NCBI GenBank assembly: GCA_011800805.1
Contig: MPNW01000035.1
Coordinates: 336,003 to 400,002, forward strand
Direction: 5' to 3'
DNA: 64,000 bases
DNA from: Hirudo medicinalis
Lineage: Eukaryota > Annelida > Clitellata > Hirudinida > Hirudinidae
Made by a program: the position numbers and the translations under genes. Of this stretch, positions 24,600 to 37,731 are shown one piece after another (positions within the stretch are counted from its first letter, which is position 1; every line of letters begins with the position of its first letter). The notes beneath the pieces are model-generated. The model saw only the letters and a list, made by a program, of their open reading frames with translations. It made no database searches and was not told the origin of the DNA.

Positions 24600-25320
24600 G
24601 TCTGCAGGACTGGCAACTTATAATCTCAATTCTTCTCTGAGTTCTCAAACCTGCTTGGCCGATTGGTCATAAAGTCTCCAACTCTATTCGTTACTCTTTT
24701 CGGTGACATCAATGTTCACCTCGAGAAACCTGATGACAGGAATTGCCTGACTTTCATAGACCTTATCTCATCTTTTGGTCTCAGATTGGTTGTTGAAGGT
24801 GCCACCCACGACTATGGTGGCTTGTTAGACATAGTGCTTGAAAGAGATGGTCAAGACAAGCTCAGCACTGTTGTTGACAAGCTTGAAACTGGTTTCTCTG
24901 ATCATCAACTTCTCCAATTGAAAATTTCGTCTCCGCTCTCTCGCCTGATGGATGCACGCATGGTCAAGCAGTGGAGGAAGCTTGATATTGCTGGTTTGGA
25001 AAGGTGTCTGTCTTCTCCGTTTGTCGATTCGGTGGACTGGTCTTCTATGGATGTTAAACCTCTACGAGTCAACCCTCACTACTGTGCTGTGCACATTCCT
25101 CCCGGAGATGGCTCCTCGCCTCTACAAATACAGACATCCTTGGGTTGATGCTTAATGCATGTGTGAAAGATGCCGCCTTACTTAGAATATCAGGGCTGTT
25201 GCTCGCTGTTACACTGGACTTCTACACACTAAGTGTCGACACTACCACACCAAGCGCGTAGCGGAGGCGCAGCATCCTGCCAGGCGGTGGAAGCTTGTTG
25301 GTGAAGCGACTGGCCTTGGC
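24600..25320 (+). pseudogene. Fragment of a LINE endonuclease region (CR1/RTE-like)
   Basis: The + strand reads as the C-terminal half of an APE-type endonuclease of a non-LTR retrotransposon: FVTLFGDINVHLEKPDD (GDFN-like catalytic strand), FIDLISSFGLRLVVEGATHD, GGLLDIVLERD (the LDLV motif), ETGFSDHQLLQL (the SDH catalytic motif). It continues through a disrupted linker towards where the reverse transcriptase should be (TGLLHTKCRHYHTKRVAEA). The frame breaks near 25150 and no RT follows, so it is a truncated dead copy. Confidence 0.7.
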
Positions 25321-25529
25321 CGTGTGACTGGACTGTTGCTGCTCAAATTGCAATGTGGTTTGGTTCTGCAGCAGCAATGGCTTCCCAATACTTCAATTGA
25401 CAGGTGTCATAAGTCCTTCGCAGACAGTCAGAAGCCTGGATGTGTATCTGGATACATCCGTGACGATGGTCAAGATGCCGCAAGCTGTTATGCCAAGTGT
25501 TGTGGGTGCACTGAACTATCTATGCTAAT

Positions 25530-25747
25530 GTAGGAGCTAGGAGCGGCAACTTCCCTTTTGTTCGTTCTAGTCCTAGTTATGTGTTAGGTAGTGTGGATTC
25601 GTTGGCGAATAAAGTAGTTGTNTAGGAGCGGCAACTTCCCTTTTGTTCGTTCTAGTCCTAGTTATGTGTTAGGTAGTGTGGATTCGTTGGCGAATAAAGT
25701 AGTTGTCTGTAGTGTCTTGGTGTAATCGACTAACTGCGAGTTACAAC
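25530..25747 (+). repeat. Possible LTR fragment containing an 84-bp perfect tandem duplication
   Basis: The segment begins TGTAGGAGC, ends GAGTTACAACA and contains GAATAAAGTAG, so it resembles a short LTR (TG...CA, polyadenylation signal), but no target-site duplication is visible. Bases 25538-25621 are repeated identically at 25623-25706 with a single N between. The duplication is probably an assembly artefact of two contig ends joined without collapsing the overlap. Confidence 0.5.
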
Positions 25748-28700
25748 ACCAAGCTTGCCCAGATTAGATTACAATAGTTTAAATATGGATAAATAAATGA
25801 ATAATACAATGTAATTACTGTTTTTACATTTATATAACGATGTATGCAATAAATTACGCCAATATTTTTAGAAATCTTTGCCGCTATATGCTGAATAAAT
25901 TGTTTGAAAGAGAGATGTTGGTCTATAATGATTCCAAGAAACCTACACAATTCGACACGAGATATAACAGAATTACCAATATAAATGTTACAATCGTCCA
26001 CGACAAATTTCTTCCTTGCTTTATGGAACAACATATATACTATTTTTTTGGTGTGTTTTTGAGATACAAGAGGCTTGCCCTGAACCATTCTGCCAACTTT
26101 TCAAACTCAATATTCATGGTAGAGTAGAGATCAGTAATATTATTTCCAGACAGAAAAGCATTTGTGTCGTCTGCGAACAATAAGTACTCAAAATGATCAG
26201 AGGAGTTACACAGTGTCATTAACAACCAGGTTAACAGCTGCCATCGACGATGTTTGATTTGCATATGAAACCATCTGACTCCGATTTTTTAAATAACTTA
26301 CAAATCAAGAAAAACATTTGCCTCGGATACCATAATGATGAAGTTTTTCCAAGAGAATAGCATGATTTACTGTGTCAAAAGCCTTGGCAAAATCCAGAAA
26401 CACTCAATAGTAAATTGACCTTGGTCCAATTTGTAAGAGATTTTCGATTGAAAAAGTGCGATTGGCATGTACGTTGAGTGGTTTTGCCGAAAGCCGAATT
26501 GATTATTTTTGATAATAGAATGTTTTTCCAGGATGAAACTGTTCTAATAAATATTGCTTTCCCAAAATATCTGGAGAAATACGGAAGAACAGATATGGGC
26601 CTATAGTTAGCAATGTTTCCCTTGGAAATTTTTTGTTGTTGAAAACTTTGAAATTTTTAAATCATCAGGGAAGATACCGGAGTAGAACGAGCAATTGATA
26701 AGTGCAGCGATGATGCAACCTTAGGTATTGACAGTCCTGTAAGAGCAGGATTGATCTGATCATAGCCCGAGCTGTTGGACTGCTTAAGAGTTCTCGATAT
26801 TTTAATAATTTCTTCAGGAGTAACATCTTCCAAATACACTGATTGTGAAACAGGATCCCCGAGATACTGCTTATAAAAAGTAATGCCGGGTATTATTTTT
26901 TGGGCAAGCTTCATACCAAAATGTAGAAAAGTATACATTGAACGACTTCGCAATTTCGCTGGGTGAGGTTAGTAAGTGGGTGAGCTGGAGGCTTCCCAAG
27001 GCTTCCAGTTGATACATTTCTCGATTCAAAAGAAGCTTTAACAAGTCCCATGTTTTCAGATATTGTTTGCGTATTCAGTGAATTTTTCTGAGTAGTAACG
27101 TGTGATGGTTTCATCCTTAACTCTTTTAAATCTGTTCCTGTATCCAATGAATTTTGATTTATTTTCATTTGACGGATCTTTCAGAAACTTTTTATAGAGA
27201 TAGTTTTTTTTTATTGCATGATTTTAAGAGTCACGGAGTCATCCAGGGTTTTTTGAAGCGACAATGTTTTTCCAAGCAATTGGAAAACATCTGTTATAGA
27301 CTTCAGAATACACATTAATAAAGGATTGGTAAGCTTTAGAAACCTCCAGAGCTCCACAATGACCCAGAGTCTCAGACCAATCTATTCCTTCAATCTCCCA
27401 ATAAATCTAGCAATGTCTACCTCAGTGTGCACTCTAATGTATGAAGAAATTGATCTGCTGTAATTAAGAACACTGAACGAGAAGTAGATGGGCACATGGT
27501 CCGAGATGTCGTCTACTGTGACGTGTTTTGCCCAAAGAGCCTTTCACTACACAAGTTCGAATTTGTAGATTGCTAAGAGACACTCGAACGAACAATAGAA
27601 ATCTTTATTAAAAAAAAAAACAATAATAATACTAGATGACGACACTGCGACGACGTCGACCTGTCTCTGTATCGGGCATATATATATATACCGTTAGCTA
27701 ATGATAATGATTATGCGCCTGACTATGGCTCGAACAAAGAAAGAAGTGAAAATAAAGTTCCACAACAACAAAGGAATTGCTGTGCACGAGTCGCGACGGT
27801 GAGCTAACAGGCTTACCGGCGTGACATCTACTATAAGTTTTGCAAAACTGTTTCTATCAAATACGTTCGTGAAGATGTTATCAATGACGGTCGCGCTATT
27901 TGATGTGATTCTTGTTGGTTGACTTATCTTAGGATGGAATCACCGAGGTGGAATCACTTGATACATCCAAATTGAAATCTCCCAACAAAACGTAATCTCC
28001 ATTTTTCCTGATATGATCAAGCGAGACTTTGACTTCATCGTTAAATACTTGTAAGTTGCTATTAGGAGGTCGATAGACGACACCGAGTGTTATCGTAGTG
28101 TTGCGTAACTTTAAACTCACAAACATCTTTTCAAAAGTCGAAGCAGCAAACTTGAACACAATATCCTGATGAATGGAAAGTCCAACTCCTCCACCCCTCT
28201 TTTCAGATCGACTTGTTGCAATAAACGAATAGCCGGGGATGCAAATGGAATCACAATTGCTATCATTCAACCACGTTTCAGTTACTTCAATTATTTTGGC
28301 TTTTCTGCTATTATTCAGTATGTTGATGTAATGTATTTTGTTTGGTAAGTTTCTACAATTTATATGGAGAAAAGAGATAGCATTTGGAATTTTTGGCAGC
28401 ACAGCAAAGTCCTTATTCACAAAATTATACACTCCAATATAGATAGGAAGTGCATATTTTTGTAGTCTAGATCAATATCTTCTAATTGAAAAACGGAATC
28501 TTCTTTATCAAAATCAAAATCCGAAACCATCTTCGTAGGGGTAACCATAACTGTTCGTGCCTTAGATCAGCTTCTCCAAACCCTCCAGATCCTGTATCCG
28601 GACGGGCTTTGAAGATTCAGTCCTTCCATGTCCAGATTGATGCAATATTTTTTTCCTTCAACAGTTTCCTTCCTTTTGCGAACATCTTTGAGTTTCTTTG

Positions 28701-29200
28701 TGAGATGTTCATTGATGTAGACTTGTTAGTTGTGTTCCACGCAGTGTTTTTTTTTGCTGCTTACACTTTATCTCCGACTCCTTTACCCGAGAATGTAACT
28801 ACGATAGGAATGGAACCCTTACTGCCAGATATTCGATAACAATTAACAATATCGTTGCTGGTGACGTCAAGTTTTATCCTCGACCTGCAACACTCTAGTA
28901 CAGCATGAATTCTATCCTGTCTTGGTGACCTGAGTACAATCCCTCCAGCATCCTCAGAAGGCGATGGTGCCTCAGCATAGGATGTTTCAGGCAATCCATG
29001 TATAACGAGGTTATTTGATCCGGACTGCATTTCCAGATTGTCAACCCTGATTCTTAGACTTTTCTTTCTTCAACTATTTTGTCGAATCTAACCTTAATGG
29101 AATTGTTTAATGATATCTCTCATTATCTTTTCGATACTGGGCATTAGTTTCGCCTTCACTCTCAGCAATATCATCGCTGTCGATAATAGTCTTCGCTTTT
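25745..29200 (-). mobile_element. Degenerate full-length LINE (ORF1 + endonuclease + reverse transcriptase)
   Basis: On the minus strand, in order: an ORF1-like piece (29030-28761: NNLVIHGLPET, VNCYRISGSKGSIPIVVTF); an APE endonuclease (28432-27930: ISFLHINCRNLPNKI, VTETWLNDSN, RSEKRGGGVGLSI, GVVYRPPNSN, VLLGDFNLD); the RT N-terminal part (26953-26660: LKQSNSSGYDQINPALTG); and the RT palm and thumb (about 26260-25745: FADDTNAFLSG, the catalytic FADD box, then FLGIIIDQHLSFKQFI and SFIYPYLNYCNLIW). The order and motifs fit a jockey/CR1-group LINE. Many frameshifts and stops show it is inactive. It is interrupted at 27517-27826 by a solo LTR. Confidence 0.85.
27517..27826 (+). mobile_element. 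Solo LTR with intact 5-bp target-site duplication
   Basis: A 310-bp insertion starts TGTGACG and ends CGTGACA, and is flanked by the direct repeat TCTAC (27512-27516 and 27827-27831). Inside are a TATA-like run (catatatatatata near 27678) and AATAAA near 27753, giving plus orientation. TG...CA ends, 5-bp duplication, promoter and polyadenylation signals together indicate a solo LTR left by recombination of an LTR retrotransposon. It splits the LINE on the opposite strand, so it is younger than that LINE. Confidence 0.8.
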
Positions 29201-29679
29201 CAAATTTTTACGAGACACGGCGCGAGCTTAGGATTGGTTCGTAGTCAGTAATGGGACCAAGTTCAGAATTGACTGTTCTTTCGAACCAAGCAACAATATT
29301 CAGAAATAAACTCACCGAAAATGTCAGCAAAATAAGACAAATCCAACCGTGTATTTTGTTTAACGAACTTTGCACCATAAACTAAGTTATTTTAAGTTTT
29401 CTTAATTTTGATTTTGTTTTTAATGATTACTTCTTTTTCTTGCAACATTTTTAAACTCTGCTCACTTAATGGAAGAACTGAATTATTGGTTATGCTTGTT
29501 ATAATGCCTGCACGTCCCGTCGGGATAATTTGAGCACTTAAAAAATGGGATAAATAAATGTAAATGCAAATTAACAGTATTTCGTTAAATTTCCCTTTTC
29601 CTACGGAAAAAAACATTACAAAAGCCTTGTAAACCCCCTAAAATTTATTCAGCCTAAAATCCACGAGTTTACTCAGTGT

Positions 29680-32600
29680 TTAGTGCTGCATGATCAGAAG
29701 CTTCTCAATAGCTTGAGAGAGTTGAATAATTTCTTGATTCAATTCTTCAATCTGCATATGAAGAAGTCAGGTCAAAATAATAAATACAGAATACATAAAA
29801 ATTAGTATTATAACAAACCCTCTCTTTGTTCTGTTCTCTAATGTGTTCAGGAACTTTGGCTTCATAATCACCCTTTGCAATGTTTTTCTTCAGGGTTTGC
29901 ATCTGTCCATCTATCTTTAAGCGCTTGTCTTTCAGCTTGTCAGCTTCTTTGGCAAAGTCAATCAAACCCTAAATATGAAAAAAAAACCCAGAATAATGAA
30001 GAGATTCATCACTTAATGAATTTGATTATTAATCCTCACCTTTAGCATCATGTGGATTTCACACTTTGCTGAGGCTGTCTGTATGGCACATCCAAGAGGA
30101 GGCACATTTGTGGATGATGGTTTCAAAACTGTAACAAAATTTGATGAAGTAAGAGTTTGGATGAGGCTCTCATACTTCAAAAGGATGGCCGGAGAGTCCT
30201 CATCTGAGCACTTAATGTATACTGTAAATAAAAGATTTTCTAACTTATTAACTATTAACATTGAAACATTCGGATAAGTTGAACTCTACTTACAATCAGT
30301 CTTCTGTTTTTTCAGTTGGTAATCAGACCTCATGGAACGGATAACTCTTACAACAGACATGACAAAGTCCAGTTCTTGCTCCAGTGATGAATCCCTCCAT
30401 GTAAACTGCAGACAAATTCGATAAAAAAAATGATATTGACAGCTAATCACTGAGTCATCATAGTTAGTCCTACATGAAAATGCATAGAGCTTCCTTGCAG
30501 CCCTAATATACTTCAATAATTTATATTGCAACAAGTCACCTCGCTCGACTCGGGGTAGGGAGAAATGACAATGCTTGGTGGCTGGTTCTCACTTCTCGGA
30601 GGCAAACGTTGGTAAAGCTCCTCACTGATGAAAGGCATGAATGGATGAACAAGGCGAAGGGCCACTTCAAGGCAGGTGTACAAAACTTGTCTGATTTCTG
30701 ATTTAGCTTCCTCATTAGTACCATAGAGAATGGGTTTGGAATGTTCCTGAATGGAGGATCACACCAAAATCACAAATGTCAAGCAAATATTGTGCATCTT
30801 TGTTATTAGAATTAAATAAATACAAACCAAATAAATGTCGCAGAGTTCATAAAGCCAGAAGCTGTGGCAAGCCCTAGTAGCCAGAGGGAAATCATATTCT
30901 AAGAAGGCCCTGTTGCATTTCTCAACAGCTGCACACAATCTGCTTATAATCCACTTATCCATTGGAGATCCTGGATCCTGTGACAAAATTTCAGTCAGTA
31001 TTAATTTATAACTTATCAAATTAAAATTTTTAAATGATAAATGCATTTTAAGAAATATTATAAAACCTGTATAGATGATGAGGGCTTGAAATCTTGAGGG
31101 AGGTTTAAGGTAACAAATTTAGTGGCATTCCACAACTTATTGCAGAAAAATCTATATCCCTGAACTCTCAATACATCCAGATTAATGTCACGTCCTTAAA
31201 TAGCAAGAATTTTAAAAGTTAGAGTTGGTATTTTTTTAAATTGCAGACGTTTCCCAAAAGATTTAAGGCATTTAGACAAAAATGTGAAAAATTATAATAC
31301 CTTGTGTTGTGTAGTCACAAAGAGCAAATCTTAAGGCATCAGTACCACATTCTGGAATTCCTTGTGGGAATTGCCCTTTCTGGAGAAGTCAATTAATTAT
31401 TAAACCATCAGCTTTTTTAGACCAGCTTTGCCAGTCAATTTCATATTATTATCATCATGAATATCATAATATAATCATAATATCCAAACTCATTTTTTAT
31501 CCATTATAGTTAATTTTATAATTTATGTCCTTCATATTCAGGCAGTTAATTGCCCTTAAACAACTGGGTGATTGGGACTTTAACCTGTGGCGCCATCGAG
31601 AGAGGTAGGGTATCAAAACTGTAGACCACACGAGAGCACAATGCTACTCGCTTTCAGCTCTTGAGTTTAAAGATGGTATGCGATTTAGGAAAAGGTGAAA
31701 GTTGAAAAACTTGAAAATGGCACAGTTGACCTAAGAATGGCAGAGAATGACGTGTGCAAATTTCAAGTCGTTATCGTTCACCATTCTTGGGACAGACAAA
31801 CATACACATGTATTTTCTGTTTTATATTACAGATATAGATGTTAAATGATAATGCATGTGCCGTACCTGTCCTTCTTTGGCCTTTTCAATCTCTTTAGGA
31901 TCCAAATTACCATCATGCAGTTGTTTGTGAAGGTTCTGCAATGGTCAAAAGAATTTAGAAAAAGATCTAAATAGCAAAAACTTCCATCAAACCTCTAGAG
32001 AAATGCCATTTATGACATCAAGTGGATCAATGACATTACCCAATGATTTGCTCATCTTACGACCATATTTATCACGGATCATGGCATGAAGATAAACCTG
32101 CAACAGAAAAAAGTGAATCCTTGCATTATTTATAATTTGAAGTTTTGCCTAATGTGATTCACCTCCTTGAATGGAAGTTTTCCCGTGAGTTGCAAACCTA
32201 GCATGACCATCCTTGCAACCCAGAAGAAAAGAATGTCATGGCCAGTCTCCAAGAGGGATCCAGGATAGAAAAAATTTAATTCCTCAGACTAAAAAATACA
32301 AAAGACTCAGTAAGGCAATACTTAACATAAAAATCACTCGTTGTCAACCTGATCAGGCCATCCAAGGACAGAGAAAGGGAAAAGTCCCGAAGAAAACCAT
32401 GTATCTAGGACATCATCATCCTGCTTCAAAATAATTTTTTCCACATCTACTTTGAACCTCCTTGCTGCTTTCAGCTTTGCCTCTTCTAGAGTGGCTGCAC
32501 TGACCCAATATTTGTCATCCAACTCCTGATAATTGCCAAAATAAATCATTCAAAGCAACTTACAAGCAGAACTGGTTATTGATTAGTAACAAAGGTAACA

Positions 32601-35600
32601 GATGTTACACCTGTCCTGGTTCAACATATGGATCATCAACAGTGACAAAATAAGCAGGTACTTGATGTCCCCACCACAACTGCCTTGAGATGCACCAATC
32701 TCTGTTCGAAATGTAATTAAATTCATTAGTAACTACTTTGCTTGTAAACTGCATATTACAAACCTGCAGTTTTCAAGCCATTGGAACCAAGTCTTCTCAA
32801 AGGACTCAGGGATAATTTTCAATTCCTTATTCTTTACAACCTAAATAAATTAAATAAGGGAATGATAATAGTTTTTTTGAGGATCTTTAAGTACTAAATG
32901 AAACAATTTCACAGATGAATTCTGGCCAAATATTTAATCAAATTAATATACCTGAACAGCTTTCTGTGCCATCTCATTGCAATTGACATACCATTGGGGC
33001 TTCAACAATGGCTCAATAATATCCTTGGATCGACTGGAAACAGAACATCACAATATATGCAAAATAATTGCCTTAAAACACTTGCCGCATTAGTACCTGC
33101 AAACTGGAACGACCATAGGGTTGTCTTTGGAATCTTTATAAAGTCCTTTAGCCTTCAATTCCTCACTAACAGCTTTTCTGGCATCAAATCTTTTCATTCC
33201 CTGATGTTAAAAATCAATGAACATTCAGTTGAACACAGATTCGCAATCCAACGACGTTATCTCACAGAAAATTGTCCACAGGCATCATTAAGTGATCCAT
33301 CATCTTTCATGATGTTGATGAATTCCAGCTTGTGACGTTTCCCACATTCGTAATCATTGTGGTCGTGGGCTGGAGTGATCTTCACAGCACCTAAAACGGC
33401 CAAATTATTTAATCTTTGATTAAAATGAATCATTTAAATGCAAAAAACCTGTTCCAAAGTCTTTATCAACCATTTCATCAAAGACAATTGGGAGTAGTCG
33501 ATCAAGGAAGGGATGGACACAGAACTTTCCTTTAAGATGGGAATACCTTGCATCTTCAGGATGAACTGCTACTGCTGTGTCGCCCAGCATCGTCTCCACA
33601 CGTGTGGTTGCCACAATAATTTCCTCGTCTATGAAATATGTTTAAAGGTCTTAAAATAATTAAATAAATTTAATAATAAAACATAAATTAGAAAAAGTAA
33701 AGGGAATCTTGTAAGCACAATGTGACATGAAAAACAGGCATACCTGAATCCAGGATGGGATAAGCAAAGGAGACAAGAACTCCAAATTCAATCTTCTCTG
33801 AATAGTTGGGAACATGAAGCAGCGTTCTTCCACTTAACTCCTGCTTGTCCACCTGGAATAGAAGTTATATTTAGTCAGAAATCAGTTGAACAATACTCAA
33901 AATACACCCACCTCAATGTCTGATATAGCAGAGTTGAGACTGCATGACCAGTTAACAAGCCTGTTGCTTCTGTAGATTACCTTCTCTTCATGCAGCCTGA
34001 TAAATGCTTCAACAACAGCTTTGCAAAGTTTCTGTTCAACAGATGACATTGTGAACAAAAGTATGTAATGACTCAACAAAAGCTATCCGTGGTGGATTTA
34101 AGGAATGCCTTTAAAATGTTTCAGGTGAAGAAAATCTTACTGGGTCCATTGTGAAACATGCTCTTTCCCAATCATAACTTCCTCCAAGCATCCTCAGCTG
34201 GTGATAAATCCGGTCCCCTTTTCTAAACAGAAAACAAACACCATCATTTTTGATTGGGGAAATTTCGTTCAATGCATTTTTCATATTGGACTTACTCGTT
34301 CTTCCACTTCCATATTTCATCAACAAAAGCCTTCCTCCCAAGGTCATGTCTTGTCAATTTTTTTTCTTTCCACAATTTCTTCTCAACAACCACCTGAGTA
34401 GCTATGCCAGCATGATCACAACCAGGATTCCATAATACTGTTTCACCCCTCATTCTATGCCTATTTCCAAAATATATTTAATTAATTAGATATTTAAAAC
34501 TAGTAATTCTAATAACTGAAATAATCAACCAACCATCTCGTGATGGCATCTTGGATCGAATTAGTGAGAGCATGCCCAAGATGAAGAGAACCTGTTACAT
34601 TTGGAGGAGGTATGACCATCATGAAGGTGCCTTTTTGGTTTGCCTCAGTGGCTGATTTTCTCTATAAAAACAAATTTGTAAATAATAATAAGAAACAATT
34701 ACATGCAATAGTATTATGTCACCAAGGAGAACCCTTGGAAAGCAATGTAAATGTACATTTAAATCTAAGTGATTGCTCAGTTATAGTACCTTCAATTCTG
34801 ATAAAGAAGTAAAGATCAGCTATATATAAATAACACTTGTTTTGCATTAAAATTAATATGTATAGTGCACCATTAATCAAAAATAAAGACCAAAATTAAG
34901 AAATATTAAGCAATAAACAAGTAATATCATGTAGAAATAGGATTGCCTAACACTGTTGCATTTTATTATGTAGTTGTTTAGCTCAGCTCGTCAGGTTTGA
35001 GGTTATGAACAATTGTAATCGCATTAATAAACCACAGCAACAAATTTCTTTTATAAATAGTTTCCAAAACATTTTTAAAAAGGCTTTCATATCGTACCCC
35101 ATAAGAAGGCTTAAAAAATCCTGACGTTTCCCACCATGAATACCAAGCCGCTTCAACATATTGAGGACTGTAGGAATTGGGCAATGGATCAGACAAATCT
35201 AAAATATATAATTCATGCTTATTAAAATTGCAGATAGCTAATGCTAACTTATAATTATTCAATTTGACTTTAAGGTGTGTATCACAACATTTTTACTGGT
35301 TTCTTCCCAGAGTGAAATTAAAATTAAAAGCATCATGCCAAACATTGCTACAAAACCTTTTTTGTCTCCTGAAGCAGTTTTCTTGTCATACACAAATGTG
35401 ACGTTTTCTTTTACCTCTTTCTCTTTAGTTGCCTGGTTAATATTGGTAAAGCATTTATAAAAAGAAAGGCATTTAAGGTAAAGCATATCACTTAATAGTA
35501 ATAAAGATGATAAATTCACTTCTATGTCATCTTTTTTTTCATTTATCTTGGACTTCTTAGCATCAAACTTAGCTAATTTATCCTTTTTCTTGGCCTCTTT

Positions 35601-35666
35601 AGCAAGCTGCTTCGCAGTTTTTGGAGGCTCGCCGTCGATGCATTGACCAATATCAGACATCATCAT
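29680..35666 (-). CDS. VARS1: Valyl-tRNA synthetase, cytosolic
   Basis: Large multi-exon class-I synthetase that charges tRNA-Val. The start is at a run of three ATGs (35658-35666, [20 protein letters not shown]), followed by a lysine-rich extension ([17 protein letters not shown]). The core begins [19 protein letters not shown] (about 35170). The HIGH motif is [15 protein letters not shown] (about 34575), followed by [17 protein letters not shown] (about 34400). The editing domain includes [20 protein letters not shown] (about 33590) and [11 protein letters not shown] (about 33340). The KMSKS motif is [14 protein letters not shown] (about 32050). An anticodon-binding domain follows at about 31.4-30.3 kb, and a C-terminal coiled-coil arm ([20 protein letters not shown]) ends LLIMQH. 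Roughly 20 or more exons; borders in the editing domain are approximate. Cytosolic form, as it has the N-terminal basic extension and no obvious presequence. Confidence 0.95.
31482..31840 (-). repeat. Dispersed ~400-bp repeat, copy 1 (in a VARS intron)
   Basis: The reverse complement of this segment matches 46097-46490 over nearly its whole length, for example ACTTGAAATTTGCACACGTC, CATTCTTAGGTCAAC, CATTGTGCTC and GATAAAAAATGAGTTTG. It lies in the VARS intron between the exons near 31.4 and 31.9 kb. The other copy contains a Pol III B-box-like GGTTTGAGTCC, so the family may be tRNA-related. No coding capacity. Confidence 0.8.
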
Positions 35667-35752
35667 AAATCAATATTACCAAGTACCTGCAAATTATTTT
35701 AGTTATGTAAGCTAATATTCCACAAAAAGCCTTAGAAATTCAGCATCAATTC

Positions 35753-35910
35753 ATTACATGCAACGTGACTAGAGTAATCGAACCTCAATATCAATATGGG
35801 CATTCCATAGTAAACAATTATGTTTACACAATTAATTAAAATTTAAAAAAATATTTTTAATTCAAAACGCTCTAAACGCTGTGTAATTAACAAAAAATGA
35901 TTAAATATTT
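35753..35910 (-). promoter_or_regulatory. Shared promoter-proximal repeat upstream of VARS
   Basis: Read towards VARS, this carries ATTGTTTACTATGGAATG, then a TATTGATATTGAGG block and CGATTACTCTAGTC, ending about 90 bp before the VARS start codon. The same ordered blocks occur upstream of POLL (41493-41607) and FAM136A (41748-41852) in the same gene-relative orientation. A second conserved block, GTGTAATTAACAAAA (about 35892), also recurs at 41690-41715. It is likely a promoter or a transposon-derived promoter; function is not demonstrated. Confidence 0.6.
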
Positions 35911-35929
35911 GATCTAAGTAAGGTAATAA

Positions 35930-37720
35930 ATATTGCTTTGCTTAAGCATTCAAAATTGCAATTTTAAATGTTTAAATATTTTTAATATAATATTTTCTTT
36001 GCATACTTAAATTATATAAACTTATTGACTACGAAAATCAATGTATTCTATTGGATACCAACTGGCTACCTATATGAAGAGTTATAGGATTCTGAATATC
36101 CAGATTCTTTAGGCTATACAGATAATGAGTCTATGTTTTCAAACATTGAAATAATATTATAATGAGCGTCTCTTTCTATTGGCTAACAATATCTATCTGG
36201 GGGAAGCTATGTTTTGTCACAAAAAGTGATGTGCTGTAATTTTTTACTTCTTATTTTAAACTTAAAATGTCCTTCAATAAATCAATAAAAAGTTTTAATT
36301 TCAATCTTGGTTTACTGCCTTTTTTTTCAAGAGATGGAGTTAGAACTTCATCCACCAACAATGGCACTGAAGCACTCAACAGATTACATAAAAGGCTTAA
36401 GTAGGTTGTCCTCCAAAAGCTTATCCACAGCCCTCACAGCCATCACTTAGAACTTGGTATTTTGTGAAAATCTAGAATATTCTCATCTGCCATCTTGTTA
36501 GCCATTTCATAGACATTTGATCCTCTATTGCTCAATAGGTACGTCAGGGAGAATAACACATGTGGCCCCTGGATGACCAGTGTATCTTGTTCATTGGTTG
36601 GACATTTAGATCAGGAGAGGATAAAATCAATGCATAATGTGATGGATGATATTAAAGTTTTACGTGGTAGTAGTTACGATGTAAATATTTTGTCAGTGCT
36701 TCGCATTTAGATCTGAGACCTCCCTTTCAAGCACTTACTAGCCATTATGGAATATTTTAATGGTATTTTTATTATTGACTAATTATTTCTGTGGTATTCT
36801 AAAGTGCTTACAACTGGAAAATTACGTGCAAAGGTGGATTTGAATGGAATTTAATCTCTAAGTAAAAAAATCACCCCATTTTTCACCAATGATGAAATAT
36901 ATTGCAAAGAGTATGGACATTGTTTCACTCAACACTCACTCGTGCCAATGGATTCACCGCAGTTTTATGGATGGCATTCATTTCTATTTTACTATGCTGA
37001 TTGCTTTTCATTTATTCCATATTACTTTTTGTTTTTAGAACCTCAGAGAAAGAGTCCAAGGCTCTGAAATTAATTGACCAATATTTTTTAAGACCGTATT
37101 GAATGAAAGTACAGCCAAAGACTAAGTGTAGTAAATTAATCAGAATAAGGGACACTTCTCAAAGCACAATGGTTTCAGTTGAAAGATATCACGTTCTGAT
37201 CGAGTTTGTTTTAAAGTCTGCAATTGGAGAGGGTATTAAACAGAGAGGGGAAGATTTGCATGTGCTCTAGTGGCTTGACAGAATTTCACATTAGGAGAGC
37301 ATTTTGTGAAGGCATTATGACTAATTTCCTGAGTCCGTTACAATCGCAAATGGCATTAAGGCCTTAATCGAATGATCCTAATTTACTTAATGTGAAGCAT
37401 GTAATAAGATGGTTAGCAAAAAACAAACGTCCGGTAACTTCCTCTTTACTGTAAATGAACCTATAGCACCACACTTATTTTCTGAAATAAACAATGAGAT
37501 GCGCTGGCACTATTTTGTCCTTTGTTAAGACACGGAGCCGACGCTGTATACCGGCAGTTCGTTCAGCAGTTTTGAAATTTCTTTACGAAATGTAGCTCCC
37601 CTCGCACATCCTCGTGGTTTGAGGTTTATAGCGGCAGCCGAGACTATGGTATCTAGCTTCATATTCCGTCAATTTATTTTTTTGTCTAAAAACAGAACAA
37701 ATCAATTGCACATGTTAAAG
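35930..37720. other. Intergenic region between VARS and POLL
   Basis: About 1.8 kb with no gene I can support. Short open stretches on the + strand near 36.5 kb have no recognisable motif. No RNA gene or clear transposon ends were seen; old repeat debris is likely. Confidence 0.4.
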
Positions 37721-37731
37721 TTGAAAACATT

